Assembly: GCF_001571105.1 (NCBI RefSeq)
Contig: NZ_BCTD01000011.1
Strand: one strand, 5' to 3'
DNA length: 64,000 bases
DNA from: Azotobacter vinelandii
GTDB lineage: Bacteria > Pseudomonadota > Gammaproteobacteria > Pseudomonadales > Pseudomonadaceae
Made by a program: the position numbers and the translations under genes. Shown one piece after another: positions 36,426 to 46,420 of the stretch. The notes beneath the pieces are model-generated. The model was not told the origin of the DNA. It did not search any database and saw only the letters and a program-made list of their open reading frames with translations. The stretch's first letter is position 1. Each line of letters begins with the position of its first letter.

Positions 36426-37771
36426 CTCTTACCTCCATCGGTCCCGCCAACCGCACTCCCCGCACGGCGGAAACCCATCCCCTGACCTGGCGCCTGCGCG
36501 AAGACGCCGAACCGGTCTGGCTCGACGAATACCAGCAGAAGAACGGCTATGCCGCGGCGCGCAAGGCGCTCGCCGAACTGTCGCCCGCCGACATCGTCGC
36601 CATCGTCAAGGACTCCGGCCTCAAGGGACGTGGCGGCGCCGGCTTCGCCACCGGCATCAAATGGGGCCTGATGCCCGCCGATGACTCCATCGACATCCGC
36701 TACCTGCTGTGCAACGCGGACGAAATGGAGCCGAACACCTGGAAAGACCGACTGCTCATGGAGCAGTTGCCGCACCAGTTGATCGAGGGCATGCTGATCA
36801 GCGCCCGGGCGCTGAAGGCCTATCGCGGTTACATCTTCCTGCGCGGCGAATACATCGATGCCGCCCGCAACCTCAACCGCGCCATTGCCGAAGCCAAGGC
36901 CGCCGGCCTGCTCGGCAAGAACATCCTCGGCAGCGGCTTCGACTTCGAGCTGTTCGTGCACACCGGCGCCGGCCGCTACATCTGCGGCGAAGAAACCGCG
37001 CTGATCAACTCCCTCGAAGGGCGCCGCGCCAACCCGCGCTCCAAGCCGCCCTTCCCGGCCGCCGTCGGCGTCTGGGGCAAGCCGACCTGCGTGAACAACG
37101 TCGAAACCCTGAGCAACGTGCCGGCGATCGTCGGCAACGGCGTCGACTGGTACAAATCCCTGGCCCGGCCCGGCAGCGAGGACATGGGCACCAAGCTGAT
37201 GGGCTTCTCCGGCAAGGTGAAGAACCCCGGCCTCTGGGAACTGCCCTTCGGCATCACCGCTCGCGAGCTGTTCGAGGACTATGCCGGCGGCATGCGCGAC
37301 GGTTACCGGCTCAAGTGCTGGCAACCGGGCGGAGCCGGCACCGGCTTCCTGCTCCCCGAGCACCTGGACGCACAGATGTATGCCGGCGGCATAGGCAAGG
37401 TCGGCACCCGCATGGGCACCGGCCTGGCTCTGGCGGTGGACGACAGTATCAACATGGTCTCGCTGCTGCGCAATCTGGAGGAGTTCTTCGCCCGCGAATC
37501 CTGCGGCTGGTGCACCCCGTGCCGCGACGGCCTGCCGTGGAGCGTCAAGCTGTTGAGCGCCCTGGAGCGCGGCGAAGGCCAGCCCGGCGACCTGGAGACC
37601 CTGGAGCAACTGGTCAGATTCCTCGGCCCGGGCAAGACCTTCTGCGCCCACGCACCGGGCGCCGTCGAGCCGCTGGGCAGCGCCCTCAAGTACTTCCGTC
37701 AGGAGTTCGAGGCCGGCGTGCGGGGAAGCCCCGTGGAAACACGCCAGAGCATCGCCGCTCCACTGATTTGA
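36422..37771 (+). CDS. nuoF: NADH-quinone oxidoreductase subunit F
   Basis: A 449-residue NADH-oxidising subunit with FMN and 4Fe-4S cluster N3. The nucleotide and FMN loop GRGGAGF is at residues 69-75. N3 ligands are Cys361, Cys364 and Cys367 (ESCGWCTPCRDG) and Cys408. The start overlaps nuoE. It is followed by an unusual 152-base spacer with a large hairpin. Confidence 0.97.
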   Translation: MTLTSIGPANRTPRTAETHPLTWRLREDAEPVWLDEYQQKNGYAAARKALAELSPADIVAIVKDSGLKGRGGAGFATGIKWGLMPADDSIDIRYLLCNADEMEPNTWKDRLLMEQLPHQLIEGMLISARALKAYRGYIFLRGEYIDAARNLNRAIAEAKAAGLLGKNILGSGFDFELFVHTGAGRYICGEETALINSLEGRRANPRSKPPFPAAVGVWGKPTCVNNVETLSNVPAIVGNGVDWYKSLARPGSEDMGTKLMGFSGKVKNPGLWELPFGITARELFEDYAGGMRDGYRLKCWQPGGAGTGFLLPEHLDAQMYAGGIGKVGTRMGTGLALAVDDSINMVSLLRNLEEFFARESCGWCTPCRDGLPWSVKLLSALERGEGQPGDLETLEQLVRFLGPGKTFCAHAPGAVEPLGSALKYFRQEFEAGVRGSPVETRQSIAAPLI

Positions 37772-37787
37772 ATTTGCTCGAAACGCA

Positions 37788-37839
37788 GGTCGGACGGAGC
37801 CGGGGCCCCTCCTGCCCCGTGGACTCTTCCGTCCCGACC
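37788..37839 (+). other. large hairpin in the nuoF-nuoG spacer
   Basis: Outer arms GGTCGGACGGA (37788-37798) and TCCGTCCCGACC pair with one bulged C. An inner CGGGG/CCCCG stem (37801-37805 with 37815-37819) stacks inside. There is no T-run, so it is not a simple terminator. Confidence 0.5.
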
Positions 37840-37923
37840 CGCGTCGGTCGCTGCCACGCGCAGCGCCAGCACCGGATTCCATTAGCCACACCTGCTGCGG
37901 CGGGTATTGAAGAAAACTGAACC

Positions 37924-40635
37924 ATGGCCACTATCCACGTAGACGGCAAGACGTTCGAAGTCGATGGCGCGGACAACCTGCTCCAGGCCTGCCTGTCCCT
38001 CGGACTCGACATTCCCTACTTCTGCTGGCACCCGGCGCTAGGCAGCGTCGGCGCCTGCCGACAATGCGCGGTCAAGCAGTACAACGACGAGAACGACAAA
38101 CGCGGTCGCCTCGTCATGTCCTGCATGACCCCCGCCACCGACAACACCTGGATCTCCATCGAGGACGAGGAAGCGAAGCAGTTTCGCGAGAGCGTCGTCG
38201 AGTGGCTGATGACCAACCACCCGCACGACTGTCCGGTGTGCGAGGAAGGCGGTCACTGCCACCTGCAGGACATGACGGTGATGACCGGCCACGCCAGGCG
38301 CCGTTACCGCTTCACCAAGCGCACCCACCAGAACCAGGAGCTAGGCCCCTTCATCGCCCACGAGATGAACCGCTGCATCGCCTGCTACCGCTGCGTGCGC
38401 TACTACCAGGACTATGCCGGCGGCACCGACCTGGGCGTCTACGGCGCCCATGACAACGTCTACTTCGGCCGCGCCGAGGACGGCGTGCTGGAAAGCGAGT
38501 TCTCCGGCAACCTCACCGAGGTTTGCCCGACCGGGGTGTTCACCGACAAGACCCATTCCGAGCGCTACAACCGCAAGTGGGACATGCAGTTCGCCCCCAG
38601 CATCTGCCATGGCTGTTCGGTCGGCTGCAACATCAGCCCCGGCGAACGCTACGGCGAGCTGCGCCGCATCGAGAACCGCTACAACGGCTCGGTGAACCAC
38701 TACTTCCTCTGCGACCGCGGCCGTTTCGGCTATGGCTACGTCAACCGCACGGATCGTCCGCGCCAGCCGCTGCTGGGCAACGACAAGCTCGGCATCGACA
38801 CCGCCCTCGACCGGGCCGTGGCCCTGCTGAAGGACCGCCGCGTGATCGGCATCGGTTCGCCGCGCGCCAGCCTGGAGAGCAACTTCGCCCTGCACGAACT
38901 GGTCGGTCCCGGCAACTTCTACAGCGGTGTCGCGGCCGGTGAGCAGGAACTGCTGCAACTGGCGCTGCGCATCATGCAGGAAAGCCCGCTGCCGGTTCCC
39001 TCGCTGCGCGAGATCGAAAGCCACGACGCCGTGTTCGTGCTCGGCGAGGACCTGACCCAGACCGCCGCGCGCATCGCCCTGGCCCTGCGCCAGTCGGTCA
39101 AGGTCAAGTCCGAGGAAATGGCCGCCGCCCTCAAGGTCCAGCCCTGGCTGAACGCCGCCGTGCGCAACATCGCCCAGCACGAGTTGAGCCCGCTGTTCAT
39201 CGCCAGCCTGTCCGCGACCCGCCTGGATGACGTGGCGGCCGAATGCGTGCATGCCGCACCCGACGATCTGGCCCGTCTCGGTTTCGCCGTGGCCCACGCC
39301 ATCGACGCCGAGGCGCCGGCGGTCGAAGGCCTCGATCCCGAAGCCGCCGCCCTGGCCCAGCGCATCGCCGACGCCCTGCTGGCCGCCAAGCGTCCGCTGC
39401 TGGTCTCCGGTACCTCGCTTGGCTCCAGGGCCCTCCTGGAAGCCGCGGCGAACATCGCCAAGGCCCTGCACAAGCGGCAGAAGAACGCCGCCATCAGCCT
39501 GGTCGTGCCGGAAGCCAACAGCCTGGGCCTGACCCTGTTCGGCGGGGCCCCGCTGGACGCCGCCCTGGAACGGCTCGCCAGCGGCGAGGCCGATGCCGTG
39601 GTGATCCTGGAGAACGATCTCTATCGCCGCATCGAGCCGGCCCGGGTGAATGCCGCCCTGGCCGCCGCGAAGGCGGTGATCGTCGCCGATCACCAGCGTA
39701 CCGCCACCGCGGCGCAGGCCCACCTGCTGCTGCCGGCGGCCAGCTTCGCCGAGGCCGACGGCACCCTGGTCAGTCAGGAAGGCCGCGCCCAGCGCTTCTT
39801 CCAGGTCTTCGATCCCAGCTACTACGATGCTGGCAACCTGGTGCGCGAAGGCTGGCGCTGGCTGCACGCCCTGCACAGCACCCTGCAGGGCCGCTCCGTC
39901 GACTGGACCCAGCTCGATCACGTCACCGAGGCCTGCGCCGATGCCCGTCCGCAACTGGCCGGCATCCGCGACGCCGCCCCGAACGCCGCGTTCCGCATCA
40001 AGGGCCTGAAGCTGGCCCGCGAGCCGCATCGCTACAGCGGCCGCACCGCCATGCGCGCCAACATCAGCGTGCACGAACCGCGTGTGCCGCAGGACCAGGA
40101 CAGCCCCTTCGCCTTCTCCATGGAGGGCTACGCCGGCAGCAACGAGAATCGCCAGCAGATTCCCTTCGCCTGGTCGCCGGGCTGGAACTCCCCGCAGGCC
40201 TGGAACAAGTTCCAGGACGAAGTGGGCGGCCACCTGCGCGCCGGCGATCCGGGCATCCGCCTGATCGAGGCCCAGGGTGACCGTCTGGCATGGTTCAGCG
40301 AGCCGCCGCGGGCGTTCGACCCGCCCCAAGGCCGCTGGCAGGTGGTGCCCATCCATCACCTGTTCGGCAGCGAGGAGACCACCGCGCGCGCCGAGCCCAT
40401 CCAGGAACGCATCCCGCAGCCCTACGTGGCCCTGGCCAAGGCCGAGGCCGAACGCCTCGGGGTCAACGAAGGCGCCCTGCTCGGCCTGCGCATCGAGGGC
40501 GTGGAACTGCGCCTGCCGTTGCGTCTGGACGAAAACCTGGGTACCGGCCTGGTGGCCCTGCCCGCCGGCCTGCCGGGCATTCCCGCCGCACTCTTCGGCC
40601 GTCTGGCCAGCGATCTGCAGGAGGCTGCGCAATGA
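37924..40635 (+). CDS. nuoG: NADH-quinone oxidoreductase subunit G
   Basis: A 903-residue molybdopterin-oxidoreductase-like subunit. N1b ligands are Cys34, Cys45, Cys48 and Cys67. N5 ligands are a histidine in NHPHD and Cys103, Cys106 and Cys112. N4 ligands are in CIACYRCVRYYQ plus the downstream CPTG cysteine. The off-pathway cluster N7 motif (CHGCSVGC and a Cys about 27 residues later) is present, as in E. coli. No molybdenum active site is expected. Confidence 0.96.
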   Translation: MATIHVDGKTFEVDGADNLLQACLSLGLDIPYFCWHPALGSVGACRQCAVKQYNDENDKRGRLVMSCMTPATDNTWISIEDEEAKQFRESVVEWLMTNHPHDCPVCEEGGHCHLQDMTVMTGHARRRYRFTKRTHQNQELGPFIAHEMNRCIACYRCVRYYQDYAGGTDLGVYGAHDNVYFGRAEDGVLESEFSGNLTEVCPTGVFTDKTHSERYNRKWDMQFAPSICHGCSVGCNISPGERYGELRRIENRYNGSVNHYFLCDRGRFGYGYVNRTDRPRQPLLGNDKLGIDTALDRAVALLKDRRVIGIGSPRASLESNFALHELVGPGNFYSGVAAGEQELLQLALRIMQESPLPVPSLREIESHDAVFVLGEDLTQTAARIALALRQSVKVKSEEMAAALKVQPWLNAAVRNIAQHELSPLFIASLSATRLDDVAAECVHAAPDDLARLGFAVAHAIDAEAPAVEGLDPEAAALAQRIADALLAAKRPLLVSGTSLGSRALLEAAANIAKALHKRQKNAAISLVVPEANSLGLTLFGGAPLDAALERLASGEADAVVILENDLYRRIEPARVNAALAAAKAVIVADHQRTATAAQAHLLLPAASFAEADGTLVSQEGRAQRFFQVFDPSYYDAGNLVREGWRWLHALHSTLQGRSVDWTQLDHVTEACADARPQLAGIRDAAPNAAFRIKGLKLAREPHRYSGRTAMRANISVHEPRVPQDQDSPFAFSMEGYAGSNENRQQIPFAWSPGWNSPQAWNKFQDEVGGHLRAGDPGIRLIEAQGDRLAWFSEPPRAFDPPQGRWQVVPIHHLFGSEETTARAEPIQERIPQPYVALAKAEAERLGVNEGALLGLRIEGVELRLPLRLDENLGTGLVALPAGLPGIPAALFGRLASDLQEAAQ

Positions 40636-41621
40636 GCTGGATCACCCCCGAACTCATCGAGATCGTCGTCGCCATCCTCAAGGCCATCGTCATCCTGCTG
40701 GTGGTGGTGGTCTGCGGCGCCCTGCTCAGCTTCATCGAGCGCCGTCTGCTCGGCCTCTGGCAGGATCGCTACGGTCCCAACCGGGTCGGCCCGTTCGGCA
40801 TGTTCCAGCTCGGCGCGGACATGCTGAAAATGTTCTTCAAGGAGGACTGGACGCCGCCGTTCGCCGACAGGCTGATCTTCACCCTGGCGCCGATCGTCGC
40901 GATGAGCGCCCTGCTGATGGCCTTCGCGGTGGTCCCGGTGACGCCGACCTGGGGCGTGGCCGATCTCAACATCGGCCTGCTGTTCTTCTTCGCCATGGCC
41001 GGCCTCGCGGTCTACGCGGTGCTCTTCGCCGGCTGGTCGAGCAACAACAAGTTCGCCCTGCTCGGCAGCCTGCGCGCCTCGGCCCAGACCATCTCCTACG
41101 AGGTGTTCATGGCCCTGGCGCTGATGGGCATAGTCGCCCAGACCGGCTCCTTCAACATGCGCGACATCGTCGAATACCAGGCGCAGCACACCTGGTTCAT
41201 CATTCCGCAGTTCCTCGGCTTCTGCACCTTCTTCATCGCCGGCGTCGCGGTGACCCACCGCCACCCCTTCGACCAGCCGGAGGCCGAACAGGAACTGGCC
41301 GATGGCTACCATATCGAATACGCGGGCATGAAATGGGGCATGTTCTTCGTCGGCGAGTACATCGGCATCGTGCTGATTTCGGCACTGCTGGTGACCCTGT
41401 TCTTCGGTGGCTGGCACGGCCCGTTCGGCATCCTGCCGCAACTGTCCTTCATCTGGTTCGCCCTGAAGACGGCCTTCTTCATCATGCTGTTCATCCTGCT
41501 GCGCGCTTCCCTGCCGCGCCCGCGCTATGACCAGGTGATGGCTTTCAGTTGGAAGTTCTGCCTGCCCCTGACCCTGCTCAACCTGCTGGTGACCGGCGCG
41601 TTCGTGCTGGCGGCCCAGTAA
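40632..41621 (+). CDS. nuoH: NADH-quinone oxidoreductase subunit H
   Basis: A 329-residue membrane subunit with about eight transmembrane helices that anchors the quinone channel. Motifs include RYGPNRVGPFGMFQ on the cytoplasmic loop and the acidic segment PFDQPEAEQELADGYHIEY. ATG overlaps the nuoG stop by 4 bases. Confidence 0.97.
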   Translation: MSWITPELIEIVVAILKAIVILLVVVVCGALLSFIERRLLGLWQDRYGPNRVGPFGMFQLGADMLKMFFKEDWTPPFADRLIFTLAPIVAMSALLMAFAVVPVTPTWGVADLNIGLLFFFAMAGLAVYAVLFAGWSSNNKFALLGSLRASAQTISYEVFMALALMGIVAQTGSFNMRDIVEYQAQHTWFIIPQFLGFCTFFIAGVAVTHRHPFDQPEAEQELADGYHIEYAGMKWGMFFVGEYIGIVLISALLVTLFFGGWHGPFGILPQLSFIWFALKTAFFIMLFILLRASLPRPRYDQVMAFSWKFCLPLTLLNLLVTGAFVLAAQ

Positions 41622-41635
41622 GGAGAAGACACGTC

Positions 41636-42184
41636 ATGTTCAAATACATCGGAGAAGTGCTGTACGGCACCTTCACCCAGTTGCGCAGCCTGGTGATGGT
41701 GTTCTCCCACGCCTTCCGCAAGCGCGACACCCTGCAGTATCCGGAAGAACCCGTCTACCTGCCCCCGCGCTATCGCGGCCGCATCGTTCTGACCCGCGAC
41801 CCCGACGGCGAGGAGCGCTGCGTGGCCTGCAACCTCTGCGCGGTGGCCTGCCCGGTCGGCTGCATTTCCCTGCAGAAGGCCGAGAAGGAAGACGGCCGCT
41901 GGTATCCGGAATTCTTCCGCATCAACTTCTCGCGCTGCATCTTCTGCGGCCTTTGCGAGGAGGCCTGCCCGACCACGGCGATCCAACTCACCCCGGACTT
42001 CGAGATGTCCGAGTACAAGCGCCAGGAACTGGTCTACGAGAAGCAGGACCTGCTGATCTCCGGCCCCGGCAAATACCCGGACTACAACTTCTACCGCGTG
42101 GCGGGCATGGCGATCGCCGGCAAGCCGAAAGGCGCCGCGCAGAACGAAGCCGAGCCGATCAACGTGAAAGGCCTGCTGCCTTAA
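41636..42184 (+). CDS. nuoI: NADH-quinone oxidoreductase subunit I
   Basis: A 182-residue ferredoxin-like subunit carrying 4Fe-4S clusters N6a and N6b. Ligand sets are Cys62, 65, 68, 72 (CVACNLCAVAC) and Cys101, 104, 107, 111 (CIFCGLCEEAC). AAGGAG lies 12 bases before the ATG. Electrons pass from NuoG to N2 in NuoB. Confidence 0.97.
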   Translation: MFKYIGEVLYGTFTQLRSLVMVFSHAFRKRDTLQYPEEPVYLPPRYRGRIVLTRDPDGEERCVACNLCAVACPVGCISLQKAEKEDGRWYPEFFRINFSRCIFCGLCEEACPTTAIQLTPDFEMSEYKRQELVYEKQDLLISGPGKYPDYNFYRVAGMAIAGKPKGAAQNEAEPINVKGLLP

Positions 42185-42197
42185 GGACCCAGGAAAG

Positions 42198-42698
42198 ATG
42201 GAATTCGCGTTCTACCTCAGTGCCGGGTTCGCCGTGGCGTCCACCCTGCGGGTGATCACCCACACCAACCCCGTGCATGCCCTGCTCTATCTGATCGTTT
42301 CCCTGCTGGCGGTAGCCATGTGTTTCTTCAGCCTCGGCGCTCCCTTCGCCGGCGTGCTGGAAATCATCGTCTACGCCGGCGCCATCATGGTGCTCTTCGT
42401 CTTCGTGGTGATGATGCTCAACCTCGGCCCGGCCGTCGCCGAACAGGAACGGCAATGGCTGAAACCGGGCATCTGGGCCGGACCGACGCTGCTCTCCGTC
42501 CTGCTGCTGGTACAGCTGCTGTACGTGCTGTTCGGCACCTCGGACGGCGCCCTGGTCGGCCAGCAGACGGTGGATGCCAAAGCCGTGGGCACCGCCCTGT
42601 ACGGCCCCTACCTGCTGGCCGTGGAGCTGGCGTCCATGCTGCTGCTCGCCGCGCTGGTCGCCGCCTATCACCTCGGCCGCCGCGAAGCCAAGGAGTGA
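42198..42698 (+). CDS. nuoJ: NADH-quinone oxidoreductase subunit J
   Basis: A 166-residue five-helix membrane subunit. VYAGAIMVLFVFVVMMLN contains the third helix with the pi-bulge region important for proton coupling. It is preceded by AGGAAAG and followed by nuoK after 4 bases. Confidence 0.95.
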   Translation: MEFAFYLSAGFAVASTLRVITHTNPVHALLYLIVSLLAVAMCFFSLGAPFAGVLEIIVYAGAIMVLFVFVVMMLNLGPAVAEQERQWLKPGIWAGPTLLSVLLLVQLLYVLFGTSDGALVGQQTVDAKAVGTALYGPYLLAVELASMLLLAALVAAYHLGRREAKE

Positions 42699-42702
42699 CC
42701 CG

Positions 42703-43011
42703 ATGAATGCAATTCCCATGGAGCACGGCCTGGCGCTGTCCGGCGTGCTGTTCAGCCTCGGCCTGATCGGCCTGATGGTACGGCGCAACATCCTGTTCGT
42801 ACTGATGAGTCTGGAAGTCATGATGAACGCGGCCGCCCTGGCCTTCGTGGTCGCCGGCAGCCGCTGGGCGCAGGCCGACGGGCAGATCATGTTCATTCTG
42901 GTGATCACCCTGGCAGCCGCCGAGGCCAGCATCGGCCTGGCGATCCTGCTGCAGTTGCATCGCCGCTTCCATACCCTCGATATCGACGCTGCCAGCGAGA
43001 TGCGCGGATGA
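42703..43011 (+). CDS. nuoK: NADH-quinone oxidoreductase subunit K
   Basis: A 102-residue three-helix membrane subunit. Conserved glutamates of the proton path lie in LMSLEVMMNA and TLAAAEASIG. The stop overlaps the nuoL start by 4 bases. Confidence 0.96.
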   Translation: MNAIPMEHGLALSGVLFSLGLIGLMVRRNILFVLMSLEVMMNAAALAFVVAGSRWAQADGQIMFILVITLAAAEASIGLAILLQLHRRFHTLDIDAASEMRG

Positions 43012-44855
43012 ACCTACTATTCCTTACCTGTCTGTTTCCGCTGATCGGCTGGCTGCTGCTGGCCTTCTCCCGCGGACGCCTTTCCGAAAACCTGTCGGCG
43101 CTGATCGGCGTCGGCTCCGTAGGCCTCTCGGCCCTGACCGCCGCCAACGTCATCTGGCAGTTCCACAGCGCTCCGCCGGAAGGCGGCGTCTTCACCCAGA
43201 CGCTGTGGCAGTGGATGAGCGTGGACGGCTTCGCGCCGAGCTTCACCCTCTACCTGGACGGCCTTTCGGTCACCATGCTCGGCGTGGTCACCGGCGTGGG
43301 CTTCCTGATCCACCTGTTCGCCAGTTGGTACATGCGCGGTGAAGAGGGCTACTCGCGCTTCTTCGCCTATACCAACCTGTTCATCGCCAGCATGCTGTTC
43401 CTGGTGCTGGGCGACAACCTGCTGTTCCTCTACTTCGGCTGGGAAGGCGTGGGGCTGTGCTCCTACCTGCTGATCGGCTTCTACTACCACGAACGCAAGA
43501 ACGGCAACGCGGCGCTCAAGGCCTTCATCGTCACCCGCATCGGCGACGTGTTCATGGCCATCGGCCTGTTCATCCTGTTCTTCAATCTCGGCACCCTGAA
43601 CATCCAGGAGCTGGTCGGCCTGGCTGCGCAGAAATACGCGGAAGGCGACAACTGGCTGTGGATCGCCACCCTGATGCTGCTCGGCGGCGCGGTCGGCAAG
43701 TCCGCCCAACTGCCACTGCAGACCTGGCTGGCCGACGCCATGGCCGGCCCGACCCCGGTTTCGGCGCTGATCCACGCGGCGACCATGGTGACCGCCGGCG
43801 TCTATCTGATCGCCCGGACCCATGGCCTCTACCTGCTGACCCCGGAGATCCTCGACCTGGTCGGCATCGTCGGCGGCCTGACCCTGCTGCTGGCCGGCTT
43901 CGCCGCCCTGGTGCAGACCGACATCAAGCGTGTCCTCGCCTACTCGACCATGAGCCAGATCGGCTACATGTTCCTCGCCCTGGGCGTCGGTGCCTGGGAC
44001 GCGGCGATCTTCCACCTGATGACCCACGCTTTCTTCAAGGCCCTGCTGTTCCTCGCTTCCGGCTCGGTGATCCTCGCCTGCCACCACGAACAGAACATCT
44101 TCAAGATGGGCGGCCTGCGCAAGAAGCTGCCGCTGGCCTACGCCAGCTTCCTGGTCGGCGGCGCGGCGCTGGCCGCCCTGCCGCTGCTGACCGCGGGCTT
44201 CTACTCCAAGGACGAAATCCTCTGGGAAGCCTACGCCAGCGGTCGCGTCCTGCTGCTCTTCGCCGGTCTGGCCGGTGCCTTCCTGACCTCCCTGTACACC
44301 TTCCGGCTGATCTTCATCGCCTTCCATGGCGAGGCCAAGGGCGAGGTGCATGAAGGACACGGCATCGCCCACAACCTGCCGCTCGTGGTGCTGATCGTCC
44401 TGTCCACCTTCATCGGCGCCTGGATAGTGCCGCCGCTGCACGGCGTGCTGCCGGAAAGCGCCGGCCATGCCGGTGGCGGGGCCAAGCACGTGCTGGAAGT
44501 CATCTCCGCCGTCGTCGCGCTGGCCGGTATCGCCTTCGCCGCGCGCCTCTATCTGGGCGACCGGCAACTGCTCGACGGCATCGCCCGGAGCGAGCCGGCG
44601 CGCCAGTTGATCCCCCTGTGGTATGCCGCCTGGGGCTTCGACTGGCTCTACGACCGCCTGTTCGTCACTCCCTACCTGCAGCTCTGCCGCCTGCTCGGTC
44701 GCGACCCCATCGACCGTGGCATCAGCGTGATTCCGCGCCTGGCGCGCGACGGTCACGGGGTTTTGAGTCGCAGCGAGACCGGCCAGTTGCGCTGGTATGC
44801 CGGCTCCATCGTCGGCGGTGCCGTGCTGCTGCTCGGCATCGTGCTGTTGGCCTGA
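43008..44855 (+). CDS. nuoL: NADH-quinone oxidoreductase subunit L
   Basis: A 615-residue antiporter-like proton-pumping subunit, with the long C-terminal lateral helix expected beyond residue 500. LLFLYFGWEGVGLCSYLLIG has the key Glu of the pump, and PLQTWLADAMAGPTPVSALIHAATMV has the conserved Lys/His network. Standard length. Confidence 0.97.
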   Translation: MNLLFLTCLFPLIGWLLLAFSRGRLSENLSALIGVGSVGLSALTAANVIWQFHSAPPEGGVFTQTLWQWMSVDGFAPSFTLYLDGLSVTMLGVVTGVGFLIHLFASWYMRGEEGYSRFFAYTNLFIASMLFLVLGDNLLFLYFGWEGVGLCSYLLIGFYYHERKNGNAALKAFIVTRIGDVFMAIGLFILFFNLGTLNIQELVGLAAQKYAEGDNWLWIATLMLLGGAVGKSAQLPLQTWLADAMAGPTPVSALIHAATMVTAGVYLIARTHGLYLLTPEILDLVGIVGGLTLLLAGFAALVQTDIKRVLAYSTMSQIGYMFLALGVGAWDAAIFHLMTHAFFKALLFLASGSVILACHHEQNIFKMGGLRKKLPLAYASFLVGGAALAALPLLTAGFYSKDEILWEAYASGRVLLLFAGLAGAFLTSLYTFRLIFIAFHGEAKGEVHEGHGIAHNLPLVVLIVLSTFIGAWIVPPLHGVLPESAGHAGGGAKHVLEVISAVVALAGIAFAARLYLGDRQLLDGIARSEPARQLIPLWYAAWGFDWLYDRLFVTPYLQLCRLLGRDPIDRGISVIPRLARDGHGVLSRSETGQLRWYAGSIVGGAVLLLGIVLLA

Positions 44856-44882
44856 CATTTTGCGAAAGGAATTGAGCCCGTC

Positions 44883-46412
44883 ATGATTCTGCCCTGGCTG
44901 ATCCTGATCCCCTTCATCGGCGGCCTGCTGTGCTGGCAAGGTGAGCGCTTCGGCACCACCCTGCCGCGCTGGATCGCGCTGCTGACCATGTCCCTGCTGC
45001 TGGTTCTCGGCCTCTGGCTGTGGGCCACCGGGGACTATACCCTGGCCCCCGCACCGGGAGCCGCCCCCCTCTGGACCTCCGAGTTCCGGCTGAGCTGGAT
45101 CGAGCGTTTCGGTATCGAAGTACACCTGGCCCTCGATGGCCTGTCGATACTGATGGTGGTTCTCACCGGCCTGCTCGGCGTGCTTTCGGTCCTCTGCTCC
45201 TGGAAGGAAATCCAGCAGAAGGTCGGTTTCTTCCACCTCAACCTGATGTGGATTCTCGGTGGCGTGGTCGGCGTCTTCCTGGCCGTCGACCTGTTCCTGT
45301 TCTTCTTCTTCTGGGAAATGATGCTGGTGCCGATGTACTTCCTCATCGCGCTCTGGGGTCATAGCGGCAGTACGGGCAGCACCCGGATCACCGCCGCCAC
45401 CAAGTTCTTCATCTTCACCCAGGCCAGCGGCCTGGTCATGCTGGTGGCCATCCTCGGCCTGGTGTTCGTCCACTACAGCCAGACCGGCGTACTCACCTTC
45501 AACTACGCCGATCTGCTGAAGACCCAGTTGGAGCCGGGCACCGAGTTCCTGCTGATGCTCGGCTTCTTCATCTCCTTCGCGGTGAAGTTCCCGGTGATCC
45601 CGGTCCACTCCTGGCTGCCCGACGCCCATGCCCAGGCGCCGACCGCCGGTTCCGTGGACCTCGCCGGCATCCTGCTGAAGACCGCCGCCTACGGCCTGCT
45701 GCGCTTCGCCCTGCCGCTGTTCCCCAACGCCTCGGCCGAATTCGCGCCGATCGCCATGGGCCTCGGCGTGTTCGCCATCGTCTACGGCGCCCTGGTGTCC
45801 TTCGCGCAGACCGACATCAAGCGCCTGGTGGCCTATTCCAGCGTGTCGCACATGGGCTTCATCCTGATCGCCATCTACTCCGGCAGCCAGATCGCCCTGC
45901 AGGGCGCCGTGGTGCAGATGATCGCCCACGGCCTCTCCGCCGCCGCGCTGTTCATCCTCTGCGGCCAGCTCTACGAACGCCTGCACACCCGCGACATGCG
46001 CGAGATGGGCGGCATCTGGGGACGCATGCCCTGGCTGCCGGCGGTCAGCCTGTTCTTCGCCGCCGCCGCGCTCGGCCTGCCGGGCACCGGCAACTTCGTC
46101 GGCGAATTCCTGGTCCTGATCGGCACCTTCCCGCAGGCGCCGTGGATCACCGTGCTGGCCTCCACCGGCCTGGTGCTCGGCTCGGTCTACTCGCTGATCA
46201 TGATCCACCGCGCCTACTTCGGCCCGGCCAGGGCGGAAGGCGCCCTGCTCGGTCTGAACACCCGCGAACTGAGCATGGTGCTCGGCCTGGCAGGATTGCT
46301 GATCCTCCTCGGCGTCTACCCGCAGCCGGTTCTCGACACTTCCGCCGCCAGCATGCAAGGCGTGCAGCAGTGGCTGAGCACCGCCCTCACCCAACTCGTT
46401 TCGGCCCGGTAA
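44883..46412 (+). CDS. nuoM: NADH-quinone oxidoreductase subunit M
   Basis: A 509-residue antiporter-like proton pump with about 14 helices. FFWEMMLVPMYFLIALWG contains the conserved Glu, and KFPVIPVHSWLPDAHAQAP is the discontinuous-helix segment. GAAAGG lies a short way upstream in the 27-base gap after nuoL. Confidence 0.97.
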   Translation: MILPWLILIPFIGGLLCWQGERFGTTLPRWIALLTMSLLLVLGLWLWATGDYTLAPAPGAAPLWTSEFRLSWIERFGIEVHLALDGLSILMVVLTGLLGVLSVLCSWKEIQQKVGFFHLNLMWILGGVVGVFLAVDLFLFFFFWEMMLVPMYFLIALWGHSGSTGSTRITAATKFFIFTQASGLVMLVAILGLVFVHYSQTGVLTFNYADLLKTQLEPGTEFLLMLGFFISFAVKFPVIPVHSWLPDAHAQAPTAGSVDLAGILLKTAAYGLLRFALPLFPNASAEFAPIAMGLGVFAIVYGALVSFAQTDIKRLVAYSSVSHMGFILIAIYSGSQIALQGAVVQMIAHGLSAAALFILCGQLYERLHTRDMREMGGIWGRMPWLPAVSLFFAAAALGLPGTGNFVGEFLVLIGTFPQAPWITVLASTGLVLGSVYSLIMIHRAYFGPARAEGALLGLNTRELSMVLGLAGLLILLGVYPQPVLDTSAASMQGVQQWLSTALTQLVSAR

Positions 46413-46420
46413 GTAGAGCC

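Noticed and set aside
43017..46394. A 1,125-codon open frame on the minus strand opposite nuoL/nuoM
   Set aside because: It is antisense to two clear complex I subunits, and its product is low-complexity Gln/Glu/His/Gly sequence without homology.
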